Source of the DNA: Pedobacter cryoconitis
GTDB taxonomy: Bacteria; Bacteroidota; Bacteroidia; Sphingobacteriales; Sphingobacteriaceae
DNA: 64,000 bases
Direction of reading: 5' to 3'
Assembly (NCBI RefSeq): GCF_014207135.1
Contig: NZ_JACHCC010000005.1
Coordinates: forward strand, 124,001 to 188,000
The translations under genes and the position numbers were made by a program. The notes under the pieces are model-generated. The model saw nothing but the letters and a program-made list of their open reading frames with translations, did no database searches and was not told the origin of the DNA. This document shows, one piece after another, positions 25,928 to 35,864 of the stretch (position 1 is the stretch's first letter; each line of letters opens with the position of its first letter).

Positions 25928-27454
25928 TTACGCTTTCCATTTTTTTAAGTTGTGTGCGATGGATAGCAATCCGATTTCTACTTCAGCCTTGTTTATCCCC
26001 CTGAGCAGAAATCTTTTGAATCCGCGGTTGGCTTTGATGTGTGCAAATACGGGTTCCACATCAACCGGTCTTTGTTTACGATATTTGAGTCCCTGTTGAG
26101 TGTTAAGCCGTTCTCTGGCCTGTTCTTTAGCTCTTCTGAGCTTATGGTTTACCTCGACTATGCGGTTGTCTTTGGCTTTATGGCATACACCCCTGATTGG
26201 ACAGTTCTGACAGTTTGGTGCCTGGTAGGAACTAATGGTCTGGATATAGCCTGTTTTAGTTTTTCTCTGATGGTCACCAATATGTGTCATTCTCTGTCCC
26301 ATCGGACACACCAGAAAGTTTCCCTGTTCATTATAGTGAAGACTATCGTTACTAAAGGCTTTTATTCCTTCCTTTTGCTCTTTATCAAAAGTATTATACT
26401 TGATATAGGCTTCAATACATTTCTCCTTCAGCATTTCGTAGTTTTCATCTGACCCATAGCCCGCGTCGGCGACTACAGCTTCAGGTTTTTGAGCATACAA
26501 CGCTTCATACTGATCAAGATGAGGGACAAGGGTCTGATAATCGGTGCTGCTTTGATGAAGCGAATAATTGAGAATGAACTGTTCCTGAGTGCTGATCTGC
26601 AGGTTATAGGCTGGTTTAAGCTGTCCGTTGAGCATATGATCTTCCTTCAGACGCATAAAAGTCGCATCGGGATCAGTCTTGGAATAGCTGTTTCTTTCCT
26701 CTAGGATTTCTTCCTGCTGCTGGTAACGTTCCAGGTTTTCCGGCCAGTTCTTCTTGGCATAATTCAGCTTTTGTTTCACCTTTTTACTGACTTGCGGCTT
26801 ATCATCTAGGGCAGCATCGATACGGGCAACGGTCTGTTTGACCTTTTCAGGGTTGATCTGTTCAAAAGTTAAAGGTGCGGTATCTTTTAATTCTTCAGCG
26901 GCTATGCCCTGGGCATATTGCCATAATTCATCCAACTGGGATTTGATCTTCTCTTTATTGGTCTTGATGCTTTTGCCCCATACAAAGCTGTAACGGTTAG
27001 CGGTTGATTCAATCTTTGTCCCATCGGTAAACACTGCCTCTTTCAAACAAACAATGCCTTCCTGATTAAGCAGTAGTACAATCTGGGAGAAGATCTCCTT
27101 TAAAACACCCGAAAGTTTATGGCTGCGAAAGCGGTTGATGGTATTATGGTCTGGCTTTTTCATGCCTAAAAGCCACATGAAATGAATGTTTTGCTGGGCC
27201 TGCTCTTCCAGCTTACGGGAGGAATACGTATTGCTCAGGTAACCGTATACCAACAGTTTCAACATCAAACGGGGATGGAAACTGGAGGCACCACCTCCTT
27301 TATATTTGCGGTTGATTGGTTTAACGTCTACCTGATCAACAACCTGTTTAACGATCCGAACCGGATGGCCTAAAGGCACCAACTCTTCCAGGCTATAGGG
27401 TAAAAATGTCGCCTGGTCCGGATCATAGGGCTTAAAAACTACTTTTCCTGACAT
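25928..27454 (-). CDS. IS1182 family transposase
   Basis: A 508-residue DDE transposase. The N-terminal domain carries the IS1182/IS5-type opening YSLEELVPLGHPVRIV and a helix-turn-helix region around LMLKLLVYGYLSNTYSSRKL. The catalytic Asp residues lie in AVFTDGTKIESTANRY and VVADAGYGSDENY, and the terminal helical part (EPVFAHIKANRGFKRFLLRG) supplies the Glu. A Cys cluster CPMGQRM...CQNCPIRGVC near 385-420 is the usual zinc-binding insertion of the family. No frameshift or internal stop, so it may be active. Confidence 0.93.
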   Translation of the reverse strand: MSGKVVFKPYDPDQATFLPYSLEELVPLGHPVRIVKQVVDQVDVKPINRKYKGGGASSFHPRLMLKLLVYGYLSNTYSSRKLEEQAQQNIHFMWLLGMKKPDHNTINRFRSHKLSGVLKEIFSQIVLLLNQEGIVCLKEAVFTDGTKIESTANRYSFVWGKSIKTNKEKIKSQLDELWQYAQGIAAEELKDTAPLTFEQINPEKVKQTVARIDAALDDKPQVSKKVKQKLNYAKKNWPENLERYQQQEEILEERNSYSKTDPDATFMRLKEDHMLNGQLKPAYNLQISTQEQFILNYSLHQSSTDYQTLVPHLDQYEALYAQKPEAVVADAGYGSDENYEMLKEKCIEAYIKYNTFDKEQKEGIKAFSNDSLHYNEQGNFLVCPMGQRMTHIGDHQRKTKTGYIQTISSYQAPNCQNCPIRGVCHKAKDNRIVEVNHKLRRAKEQARERLNTQQGLKYRKQRPVDVEPVFAHIKANRGFKRFLLRGINKAEVEIGLLSIAHNLKKWKA

Positions 27455-27500
27455 GATCTTAAATTACTAAAATTTCACATCAAAAAAAAGAAGCCGCCCC

Positions 27501-27531
27501 ACTTTTGAGACAGCTTCTTTTTGTTGTAAAA
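27501..27531 (-). repeat. Right terminal inverted repeat of the IS
   Basis: 31 bp ending GCTTCTTTTTGTTGTAAAA, the inverted partner of 25728-25758 with two mismatches. Like the left end it adjoins a hairpin-forming GC stretch (27490-27500). Confidence 0.82.
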
Positions 27532-27690
27532 ACTAATCTTCACGAAATGCAAATTATATCATGGAACCTGTCAATTCCACTTGCAGAATTAAGATTTTAT
27601 TGTAAATTCGATAAATGGCCTGATAAAAACGAACGACTAAAACGCTTTAAATTATATCAAAATAAAATCTACTAATTAAATAGACTTTAT

Positions 27691-27698
27691 TACATTTG
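27691..27698 (+). promoter_or_regulatory. Possible -7 box of the ECF sigma factor gene
   Basis: TACATTTG matches the Bacteroidota -7 consensus TAnnTTTG, 43 bp before the ATG at 27742. No exact TTG is found at 19-21 bp upstream, so the assignment is tentative. Confidence 0.35.
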
Positions 27699-27741
27699 CT
27701 CTTGACTATTAAGAAGAAACTAATTTAAACCAAGCTTTGGC

Positions 27742-28320
27742 ATGCCTGACTACAATGCGTATTCGGATATTGAATTGACAGACTTACTCAAAGCTGGGAA
27801 ACATGACGCGTATGCCGAAATCTATAACCGATATATATTTGTCCTGTTAAACCATGCCCATCATAAATTACGTGACCGTGAAGAAGCCAAAGATGTTGTC
27901 CATGAGGTTTTCGCTATGTTATGGTCTAAACGCAAAGACTTGCAAATAAACAATCTCTCTGCTTATCTCTACACTTCGGTACGGAATATCATCCTGAATC
28001 AGTTTGTACATAAAACAGTTCAGGATAAATATCTGGTTTCCATCACTCAGTTTGCAAAACAAGGAACGCTGATTACCGATCACCTGGTCAGGGAGCATCA
28101 GCTTTCTGAATTAATAGAAAAAGAAATTGCTGCCCTTCCACCTAAAATGCGCAGAGTTTTTGAACTGAACAGAAAGAAACATCTGAGTCATAGAGAAATA
28201 TCCAGCGTACTCGATATTTCTGAACAGACTGTCAGTAAACATATAACCAACGCCCTGAGAATTCTAAGGACGAAACTGGGTGTTTATATCTACCTGATTT
28301 TGCTCTTCCACCACAGATAA
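27742..28320 (+). CDS. ECF-type RNA polymerase sigma-70 factor (FecI-like)
   Basis: A 192-residue extracytoplasmic-function sigma factor. Region 2 includes AYAEIYNRYIFVLLNHAHHK and VVHEVFAMLWSKR; region 4 is a helix-turn-helix with LPPKMRRVFELNRKKHLSHR followed by EISSVLDISEQTVSKHI. It belongs to the Bacteroidota group paired with FecR anti-sigma factors and SusC/SusD loci. A substrate bound by the SusC N-terminal domain probably releases it to transcribe the downstream uptake genes. FecR follows after 81 bp. Confidence 0.93.
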   Translation: MPDYNAYSDIELTDLLKAGKHDAYAEIYNRYIFVLLNHAHHKLRDREEAKDVVHEVFAMLWSKRKDLQINNLSAYLYTSVRNIILNQFVHKTVQDKYLVSITQFAKQGTLITDHLVREHQLSELIEKEIAALPPKMRRVFELNRKKHLSHREISSVLDISEQTVSKHITNALRILRTKLGVYIYLILLFHHR

Positions 28321-28401
28321 AAAATAATTTCATTTTCTTTTACCTGTTCGACCTCCCATTCTTGTCTTACAATTAATTAGGGAATCATAATCCTTAAAGA
28401 T

Positions 28402-29520
28402 ATGCAGGAAGACAGGTTAAACGAGATCATTCGCAAGTATAAAGCTGGAACAGCTACCGAAGAGGAAAAAGCTTTTCTGGAATGCTGGTATTTACAATAT
28501 CAGGAACAGGATGATCATTACTATGATTTACAGGAACGACTGGAAGATGCCGAAGAAGTCTGGGGAAGTCTGCAAAAACAAATTCATCAGTCTAAACAAT
28601 TTATGTACTGGCCAAAAATCGCTGCTGCCATATTAATTGTAGCTTTTGGCAGTATTTATTTTCTCCGCAAAGAAATCTCATCGGTTTCAGATACCCAGCT
28701 GGTCAAACAAGATGTTCCTCCTGGTGGAAACAGAGCTGTACTGGTTTTAGGTGATGGCACCAAAATTTCACTGACAGATGCAAAAAATGGAGAAATAGCC
28801 GATCAATGTGGCGTTGAAGTTAAAAAATCGGCCGATGGACAGCTTATTTATACTATCAAAGATGAGCAGAACTCATCAGAAAAATTAGATTCCAATATTA
28901 TTGAAACTCCAAAGGGTGGCCAGTTTCAGATACGTCTGCCAGATGGATCTGCGATCTGGCTGAATGCCTCTTCTTCCCTTAAATATCCGGTAAGCTTTAA
29001 TGGTGCAAAAGAAAGAAAGGTCGAACTCAAAGGAGAAGGCTATTTTGAAGTCGCTAAAGACAAAACAAAACCTTTTATTGTGACCAGCGGGAATCAGGAT
29101 GTCAAAGTATTAGGAACACATTTCAATATCAACGCATACAAAGACGAGGCCTGCGTAAAAACAACATTACTGGAAGGAAGTATACAAGTTTCCTGTGAAC
29201 AGAATACCGAGCTGATCCGTCCGGGTCAGCAGGCTACCCTCAGCAATAAACATTTCAAGATTACTTCCATAGATACCCAGGAAGCCGTAGCCTGGAAGAA
29301 AGGCAATTTTGAATTTGACAATGCTGATATCAAAACAGTCATGCGCCAATTGTCCAGATGGTACGACATCGAAGTCAGCTATGATGGAGAACTTCCTGAT
29401 CTGCATTATTCCGGATCACTGCCCAGAAATAACAATATCTCCGTGATATTAAATATGCTTAAGAAAACAGGAAAAATCAATTTCAAAATTGATAAAAAGA
29501 ATGTAACGATATGTAAATAA
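28402..29520 (+). CDS. FecR family anti-sigma factor
   Basis: A 372-residue single-pass inner membrane protein. The N-terminal cytoplasmic part (1-70) should hold the sigma factor. One membrane helix lies at about 71-88 (PKIAAAILIVAFGSIYFL). The periplasmic FecR domain covers about 125-225 with the signature GGQFQIRLPDGSAIWLNASS and the FKVTSG-like strand FIVTSGNQDVKVLGTHFN. A C-terminal DUF4974-like domain (about 300-372) ends the protein. It transmits the signal from the STN domain of the adjacent SusC to the sigma factor. Confidence 0.93.
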   Translation: MQEDRLNEIIRKYKAGTATEEEKAFLECWYLQYQEQDDHYYDLQERLEDAEEVWGSLQKQIHQSKQFMYWPKIAAAILIVAFGSIYFLRKEISSVSDTQLVKQDVPPGGNRAVLVLGDGTKISLTDAKNGEIADQCGVEVKKSADGQLIYTIKDEQNSSEKLDSNIIETPKGGQFQIRLPDGSAIWLNASSSLKYPVSFNGAKERKVELKGEGYFEVAKDKTKPFIVTSGNQDVKVLGTHFNINAYKDEACVKTTLLEGSIQVSCEQNTELIRPGQQATLSNKHFKITSIDTQEAVAWKKGNFEFDNADIKTVMRQLSRWYDIEVSYDGELPDLHYSGSLPRNNNISVILNMLKKTGKINFKIDKKNVTICK

Positions 29521-29589
29521 CAGATTATAAATCTAAAAGAAAGGAGATCACAGCGAGGAAAAACCTAGACCACAACAACCTGAACCAAA

Positions 29590-29661
29590 TTCCGGTATAC
29601 AAGAACCGCAGAATGCGCTAACATCCTGCGGCCTATGTTCCATTAAAAGAACATACCGGAA
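29590..29661 (+). ncRNA. Possible structured leader of the susC-like gene
   Basis: The 191-bp gap between fecR and susC can fold as a three-way junction. The outer stem is TTCCGGTAT (29590-29598) with ATACCGGAA (29653-29661). Inside are a 6-bp hairpin CCGCAG/CTGCGG (29606-29611 with 29626-29631) and a 6-bp hairpin ATGTTC/GAACAT (29635-29640 with 29649-29654), which overlaps the outer stem by two bases. It is not a known riboswitch to me; it may stabilise or attenuate the long susC message. Confidence 0.28.
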
Positions 29662-29711
29662 AATTTCAATTAATCTTTCGAATCAAAAAAACTTTAACCT
29701 AAACTAAAGGT

Positions 29712-32700
29712 ATGAAACAATTTATACAATCTCAAAAGATTGTAGATGGAGCGGTATGCATTAACCCTAACCAGGTTACCACCCGCCAGTCTATATTGCC
29801 CGATCACAAAAGGCAGTGGAAAAAAGCATTATTAACGATGAAAATAATAGGATTTTTACTTTTTGCATTCTGCATGCAGGTAAATGCTGCAGCATATTCC
29901 CAGCAGGTTACCCTGAAAAGGACCAAAGTTTCTTTAAAGAGCCTGCTCAGGGAAGTCCTAAAACAAACTGACTATACCCTGCTTTATAGTGAAGAAACTA
30001 TGAATCAATCAGTGCCTGTTACGATAGACTTGAACCACACCACGCTGAAGACAGCATTGGATCAGATTTTCGCCGGTCAGCCGCTGATTTACAGCATCGA
30101 GGAAAAAACAATACTGATCAGCGAAAAAGAAGAAAACGATAGCATACTCAATAAATTTAAAGCCTATTTCGCAAAGATAGATGTGAGCGGAAGAGTTGTT
30201 GACGAGTCTAATCTTCCTTTACCGGGTGCATCCGTTAAAGTCAAAGGAACCAAACAGGTTGCACTGACAGATGCTTCTGGAGTATTTAACCTGAAAAATG
30301 TACCTGAAAACTCAGTTCTGATTATTTCATTCGTAGGGTATGTGAACAGAGAAGTTAAGGCACAACAGCAATTGGGCAATATACAACTGACTTTGAATCC
30401 TGCTAAGCTGGACGAAGTAGTCGTAGTTGGTTACGGTACCCAGGAAAGAAGAGACCTGACTGGTTCAGTAGGAAAAGTAACAGGAGCTACATTAGCCACT
30501 CAGCCTGTAGAGAGTTTTGACAAAGCACTTGCTGGCAGAATAACAGGGGTTTATGTGAGCCAGAGCAGTGGCCTTTTAGGTGAGGCTCCTACTATCCGTA
30601 TCAGGGGAACCAATTCATTAACATCTGGTAGTGATCCATTATATGTCCTGGATGGAATTCCAATTATTACAGGTAACCAGAGTGGTGTTATCACGACCAA
30701 TCCATTAGGTGATATCAATCCTTCTGACATTGCTAGTATCGAAGTCTTAAAAGATGGGTCTGCATCGGCAATTTACGGTTCAAGAGCAGCTTCGGGGGTA
30801 GTATTGATTACCACAAAAAAAGGAGAAAAAGGGAAAACGTCTGTCAATTATGATACCTGGATGGGTTTTGCCCAGACTGCCAAACGCTATAAAATGCTGA
30901 ACGCAGCACAATTTATAGAGATCAATAACGAGAAATTCACCAATGCCGGCCTTTCACCACAAGCTTTTCCGACTATTGGTCCGGATGGAAAACCTTACGA
31001 CACAGACTGGCAGAAAGTACTGTTCAGGACAGGTTTTACACAGAATCATAGCTTATCACTAAGTGGAGGTACAGATAAATCCAATTACTTTTTTTCAGGC
31101 GGTTATACGGACATCAAAGGTGTTACAGTAGATAATTCCCAAAGAAAATATATGGTAAGAGCCAGTGTCGAACAGAAAGCCCTTGACATATTTACTTTTG
31201 GTTTTAACACAGCGATAAGTTATGTGCAGAACCAGGGTCTGAATACTGATCCGGGTGCGCTCAGCGGTAACGTCGGAGCAGGTTTAGTCCTCTTGCCAAA
31301 TGTTCCTGTTTATAATCCCGATGGATCTTATAATATCTCCGGAAATGCATTAGGTAAAGGAGCCAACAAAATAGGCATTGCCAATGATCTGCCAAATATC
31401 AAAGCAGTACTGGATAATAATGTCTATCGTAATCAAAATACCACAATCAACGGAAATGCCTTCGTCAGTGCAAAGATCATTGATGGACTATCTGTTAGAT
31501 CACAGATTGGTGTAAATGCATTATACGGTGAGGATTATCTTTACTGGAGTCCTTTCCATGGGGATGGGAACAGTACCAATGGTTATCTCTACCAGCAATA
31601 CAATCCATCCTTTAATTACGTCTGGACAAACAACCTGAGCTACAATAAAACCTTCCATCGCCATAGTTTCGGTGTTGTTGCAGGTACCGAATATCAGAAG
31701 ACAAGAGTAAGGAACTTCAATGCCTCGGGAACAGGTTTGTCTAATATCTATTTTGGCCCTGAAAATTTAATCTCAGGGACAGTGGCTAATCAATTTGTCG
31801 GAGGTGATATTACTGAAAATGCAATCAGTTCATATTTTGGAAGGGTCAACTACAGTTTTGATGATCGCTATCTGTTAACCCTGACCTACAGATCAGATAA
31901 ACTTTCCAGTCTGGGACCTAACAGTAAGGCAGCTAATTTACCAGGTGTATCTGTTGGCTGGAGATTATCAGACGAAGACTTTTTCAAGAAGTCAAATTCA
32001 CTCAAATTCATAGATGAACTTAAAATACGGGCAAGTTATGCGAAAACAGGTAATGCCAATATAGGTAACTATCCATTTGCTAACATATACGCTCCAAATA
32101 CTTATGGTTCTCAAAATGGAGTAGCCTACAGTACATTTGGAAATCAGGGTTTAACTTTTGAAACCTCAAACAAATTCGATGTCGGGCTGGATGCTTCTTT
32201 CTTAAAGGGCCGGATTAACTTAACAGCCGATTATTACCGCAACAACAATAATAACCTGATCTTAAAAGTTCCTACTGCTCCTTCACTGGGTGTACCGGGT
32301 AACTCTATCGCAGAAAATATCGGTGCATTAACTAACCAGGGATATGAGTTTGCGATCAGTTCTAAAAATATCAAAAGCAGATCCTTTACCTGGACCACTG
32401 ATTTTAACCTGTCGTTTAACCACAGTAAAATCACTGATCTTTACCAGGGACAGGATATTCTTTACTCAGCTACTTTATTCCGTGTTGGCCTACCCAGAAA
32501 TGAGAACTTTTTATATCAATCGGCAGGTGTAAACCCCGCCAATGGAAATCCATTGTTTATTAAAGCCAATGGACAGATTGTACAGGGTAATATTCCAAAC
32601 ACCACTTATTACCTCTATGACCCTAAAAACCCGGCAGATATTTCTACTCCCGCTACCCTTTCTGCTTCAGACAGAAAGCCTTCCGGTACCTTTACCCCAA

Positions 32701-33158
32701 CCTACTTTGGTAGTTTGAATAATACTTTTACCTATAAAAACTTTGATCTGACATTATACTTTGTCTTCTCAGGAGGTAATAAGATTTTGAACAGTGACCT
32801 GGCAGGTTTCGTCACAGATAACAGTTTTGAAAACAGTTCGGTTGCGATCTTAAACCGCTGGACTACACCAGGACAGATTACCAATGTTCCGAGGTTATAT
32901 TCAGGAGGCAGTGCTTTTCATACAGCATCAACAGCCTATTTAGAAAACGGAGATTTTATCCGGGCACAGCAGTTTAAACTTGGTTATTCTTTACCAACCA
33001 ATTTGATTAACCATATCAAACTGAGTAAAGTACATGTTTATGCCTCTGTTGACAATGCCTTCCTGATTACAGGATACAAAGGTCTTGACCCTGAGGTTAG
33101 TGCGGGTAGTAACCCCAGACCAAGAACAATAATTTTTGGATTAAATGTTGGATTCTAA
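29712..33158 (+). CDS. SusC/RagA-type TonB-linked outer membrane protein with STN domain
   Basis: An 1148-residue transporter of the SusC/RagA type. An unusually long pre-signal stretch (residues 1-37) precedes the signal hydrophobic core. A secretin/TonB N-terminal STN domain (about 65-115, VSLKSLLREVLKQTDYTLLY) contacts FecR. Next come a carboxypeptidase-like domain (about 150-240, VDESNLPLPGASVKVKGT), the LDEVVVVGYG TonB-box-like segment, a plug with TPIRIRGTNS-type strands, and the barrel. The protein should import a nutrient bound by the SusD partner. It overlaps one possible start of the SusD gene by 14 bp. Confidence 0.95.
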   Translation: MKQFIQSQKIVDGAVCINPNQVTTRQSILPDHKRQWKKALLTMKIIGFLLFAFCMQVNAAAYSQQVTLKRTKVSLKSLLREVLKQTDYTLLYSEETMNQSVPVTIDLNHTTLKTALDQIFAGQPLIYSIEEKTILISEKEENDSILNKFKAYFAKIDVSGRVVDESNLPLPGASVKVKGTKQVALTDASGVFNLKNVPENSVLIISFVGYVNREVKAQQQLGNIQLTLNPAKLDEVVVVGYGTQERRDLTGSVGKVTGATLATQPVESFDKALAGRITGVYVSQSSGLLGEAPTIRIRGTNSLTSGSDPLYVLDGIPIITGNQSGVITTNPLGDINPSDIASIEVLKDGSASAIYGSRAASGVVLITTKKGEKGKTSVNYDTWMGFAQTAKRYKMLNAAQFIEINNEKFTNAGLSPQAFPTIGPDGKPYDTDWQKVLFRTGFTQNHSLSLSGGTDKSNYFFSGGYTDIKGVTVDNSQRKYMVRASVEQKALDIFTFGFNTAISYVQNQGLNTDPGALSGNVGAGLVLLPNVPVYNPDGSYNISGNALGKGANKIGIANDLPNIKAVLDNNVYRNQNTTINGNAFVSAKIIDGLSVRSQIGVNALYGEDYLYWSPFHGDGNSTNGYLYQQYNPSFNYVWTNNLSYNKTFHRHSFGVVAGTEYQKTRVRNFNASGTGLSNIYFGPENLISGTVANQFVGGDITENAISSYFGRVNYSFDDRYLLTLTYRSDKLSSLGPNSKAANLPGVSVGWRLSDEDFFKKSNSLKFIDELKIRASYAKTGNANIGNYPFANIYAPNTYGSQNGVAYSTFGNQGLTFETSNKFDVGLDASFLKGRINLTADYYRNNNNNLILKVPTAPSLGVPGNSIAENIGALTNQGYEFAISSKNIKSRSFTWTTDFNLSFNHSKITDLYQGQDILYSATLFRVGLPRNENFLYQSAGVNPANGNPLFIKANGQIVQGNIPNTTYYLYDPKNPADISTPATLSASDRKPSGTFTPTYFGSLNNTFTYKNFDLTLYFVFSGGNKILNSDLAGFVTDNSFENSSVAILNRWTTPGQITNVPRLYSGGSAFHTASTAYLENGDFIRAQQFKLGYSLPTNLINHIKLSKVHVYASVDNAFLITGYKGLDPEVSAGSNPRPRTIIFGLNVGF

Positions 33159-33168
33159 TAAGCACAAA

Positions 33169-34749
33169 ATGAGATATTTTCAACCGATCATCAAAAACAC
33201 AGGGATAGCCATTGCACTTGTTTGCACTCTGCTAATAAGCTCCTGTAAGAAATTCACCGATCTGCAACCTAAGGATGCGTTGCCCTCTACCGTTACCTTC
33301 AATACAGCCGCTAATGTCGAACTGGCTGCAATAGGAATATACGGAACTGCTCAGGCTGATATTTTTAATGGCAATGAAATCATTAATAATGAAATGCGCG
33401 GGGAGGATATGATAGCCAGTGGGTTTACACCCACTATTTACGTAAGCAGTTTCATTACCACTGACGGTACTGTCAGCAGTGCATGGACCAGACTTTATGC
33501 TGTAATCAACCAAACCAACACTTTTATTGATGGGGTGCACGCTGCCCTGGCAAAAGGGATACTGACTACAGCAACAGCTGCATCCTACGAAGGAGAGGCC
33601 AGGTTTATGAGAGCCCTGGCACATCATGAACTGGTCATCAATTTTGCCCGTCCGTACCTGGATAATTCAGGTGCTAATCCTGGTGTACCTTACCGTACCA
33701 TTGCCGTAAATACACCTGCCGGATTAAACGCTGCACTACTGGTTGACCGCGGAACAGTTAAAGATGACTATACCCAGATTTTAGCAGATCTTGATTATGC
33801 TGAAGCCAATCTGTCAGCGGGTAATCCTGCCCACCCGATCAGCCGGGCCAACAAAGGAGCTGCAATTGCACTAAAAACAAGGATCAAACTCCATATGGGA
33901 GACTGGCAGGGCGTAATTACCGAAGCAACCAAATTAGGTGCTACAGGTACCTCAGGTTCTTATACCAGTCCAATCGGAAGCTACAAGCTTACACCTAGTC
34001 CGGATGGTCCTTTCTTAAATAATAGCGGAAATACAGAGTCCATCTTCTCTATAGAAAACAGCAGCAGTTCCAATTCAGGAGTTAATACTGCCCTGCCGGC
34101 CCTCTTTGGTTACACCGATGGAAATGGCCGTGGCTGGTATATTACCAGTCCGAATTTATATAATGCTTCATTCTGGGTTTCGAGCGACCTGAGAAGGAAA
34201 TTATTACAAATCCAGAATACCAGTGACGGATCGCCAAAATTCTCTTTCAATAATAAATATCGCGACCAGGCCAATCTGACAGACTGGACTCCGATTATCC
34301 GTTATGCCGAGGTACTGTTAAATGCAGCTGAGGCCTACTCACGTAATTCTCCATCCGACCCACAAGCATTGAGCCTGCTGAATGCCGTACGTAACCGTTC
34401 AGTAGCCGCAGCAGATCAGTATACTAGTAGTTCATTTACTACACCAAATGCGTTAACACAGGCTATTTTAAATGAAAGACGCATTGAATTTACAGGTGAA
34501 GGTTTACGCTGGCCGGATCTTCAGCGTCTGTCAAAAGATCAGAACTTTTCAGCTGGTGGTATCCCGGCAAAAGTCTCTTATACCGATGTCAATCCAGATG
34601 GTTCAGACTATGATATAGTGAACCGTCCGGTTGCCCCTACCCGGATAGCTGCTATACCTTATACCGATCACCGGTTTATCTGGCCTATACCACAAACCGA
34701 AACTATTACTAATCCGCTCCTCGCCAAAGAACAGAACCCAGGTTATTAA
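33169..34749 (+). CDS. RagB/SusD family nutrient-uptake outer membrane lipoprotein
   Basis: A 526-residue surface lipoprotein. The signal peptide ends in the lipobox LLISSC (Cys about residue 26), followed by the helix-rich TPR-like SusD fold: SAWTRLYAVINQTNTFIDGV, the ARFMRALAHHELVINFARPY segment typical of RagB, and the C-terminal YAEVLLNAAEAYSR and NERRIEFTGEGLRWPDLQR segments. It forms the lid over the SusC barrel and binds the substrate. A start at 33145 inside susC is open, but ATG at 33169 gives a clean lipoprotein signal. Confidence 0.94.
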   Translation: MRYFQPIIKNTGIAIALVCTLLISSCKKFTDLQPKDALPSTVTFNTAANVELAAIGIYGTAQADIFNGNEIINNEMRGEDMIASGFTPTIYVSSFITTDGTVSSAWTRLYAVINQTNTFIDGVHAALAKGILTTATAASYEGEARFMRALAHHELVINFARPYLDNSGANPGVPYRTIAVNTPAGLNAALLVDRGTVKDDYTQILADLDYAEANLSAGNPAHPISRANKGAAIALKTRIKLHMGDWQGVITEATKLGATGTSGSYTSPIGSYKLTPSPDGPFLNNSGNTESIFSIENSSSSNSGVNTALPALFGYTDGNGRGWYITSPNLYNASFWVSSDLRRKLLQIQNTSDGSPKFSFNNKYRDQANLTDWTPIIRYAEVLLNAAEAYSRNSPSDPQALSLLNAVRNRSVAAADQYTSSSFTTPNALTQAILNERRIEFTGEGLRWPDLQRLSKDQNFSAGGIPAKVSYTDVNPDGSDYDIVNRPVAPTRIAAIPYTDHRFIWPIPQTETITNPLLAKEQNPGY

Positions 34750-34770
34750 TTCATTTTAAATCATTAAGTT

Positions 34771-35844
34771 ATGAAACTAAAAAACACCTTGCTCTTAGCT
34801 CTTTCAGCACTGGCCATTCAGGCCAGTGCACAGGAAAGCACTTACACCATATCCGGACATCTGGAAGGCCTGAAAGATCACTGGATCTATAAAGGGAGAG
34901 ATTCTGCCGAAGTCAAAAATGACCGGTTCAGCTTTACCGGAAAAACAGCTGAACCCGAAATGACCCAGCTATATACCAAATCTGACTCCCGTGTTTACCT
35001 TGTGTTTTTTGTAGATAAAAATACCACTACAACTATTGAAGGAAAAGCTGCCTCCTCTGGTCAGGCTAAAATCACAGGCCCAACAGCACAGGCAGATTTA
35101 AATCGCTTAAATGCCTTATCGAAAACAATTGATGCAGAAAAGGAAAAATTATATGCCGAATATGAGGCTGCCTCTAAAGCAAAAGACAAGGACAGACTGG
35201 CGGCAGTAGAAAAGAAAATTGACCTTATAGATCAGCAGTCTGAAGCTAAATCCAAAGAGTTTATCAAACAGAACCCTAAAAGTTTTGTAAGTGCTTACCA
35301 GATTAAAGAACTGGAATACAGCAACAGCGGTGAAACCCTCGAAGCCTTATTTAAAGGGCTCGATCCATCTATTCAGAAATCAGCTTTAGGTATCAAACTG
35401 GATGAAACAATTGCCATCAAGAAAAAAACCAGTGTTGGTAAACTAGTGATGGAATTTTCACAGCCTGATACACTGGGGAAACCAGTAAGCGTATCTTCTT
35501 TTAAAGGAAAATATGTATTGCTTGATTTCTGGGCAAGCTGGTGCGGTCCTTGCCGTGGAGAAAACCCTAACGTACTAAAAGCCTATAATCAGTTTAAAGA
35601 CAAAGGATTTACTGTTTTCTCTGTTTCTATTGATGAAAACAGAGAAAAATGGCTTAAAGCGGTTAAAGAAGATCAATTGCCATGGACACAGGTTTCGGAT
35701 TTGAAAAGGAAAAATGCGGCAGCCGAACAATTCGGGATACATGCTATTCCTTCCAATTTCCTGCTTGATCCAAACGGGAATATCGTTGCAGTCAACCTCA
35801 GAGGAGACGCATTGCTCAAAAAACTGGAAGAAGTCATTAAGTAG
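34771..35844 (+). CDS. TlpA-like thioredoxin-fold disulfide reductase with DUF4369-like N-terminus
   Basis: A 357-residue periplasmic protein: signal peptide (1-20, IQASAQ), a DUF4369-like beta domain (about 24-120), a helical linker rich in Lys/Asp (about 120-165), and an AhpC/TSA-Redoxin thioredoxin domain (about 220-357). The active site is WASWCGPC with Cys at 258 and 261, and the cis-Pro is in GIHAIPSNFLLD. It should reduce disulfides in exported proteins. Such genes often close SusC/SusD operons in Sphingobacteriaceae; it follows SusD after 21 bp. Confidence 0.92.
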   Translation: MKLKNTLLLALSALAIQASAQESTYTISGHLEGLKDHWIYKGRDSAEVKNDRFSFTGKTAEPEMTQLYTKSDSRVYLVFFVDKNTTTTIEGKAASSGQAKITGPTAQADLNRLNALSKTIDAEKEKLYAEYEAASKAKDKDRLAAVEKKIDLIDQQSEAKSKEFIKQNPKSFVSAYQIKELEYSNSGETLEALFKGLDPSIQKSALGIKLDETIAIKKKTSVGKLVMEFSQPDTLGKPVSVSSFKGKYVLLDFWASWCGPCRGENPNVLKAYNQFKDKGFTVFSVSIDENREKWLKAVKEDQLPWTQVSDLKRKNAAAEQFGIHAIPSNFLLDPNGNIVAVNLRGDALLKKLEEVIK

Positions 35845-35864
35845 TTCTTTGCTGTTATTACTCC

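Larger units (their letters stand above)
25728..27531 (-). mobile_element. Complete IS1182-like insertion sequence
   Basis: An element of about 1.8 kb bounded by 31-bp terminal inverted repeats (25728-25758 and 27501-27531, 29 of 31 bases matching). It encodes one intact transposase on the minus strand. No flanking target-site duplication is evident: TACGTAA on the left versus ACTAATC on the right. The ends also fold as hairpins. It sits between the outer membrane barrel gene and the sigma factor gene and may have displaced the barrel gene's own terminator. Confidence 0.85.
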
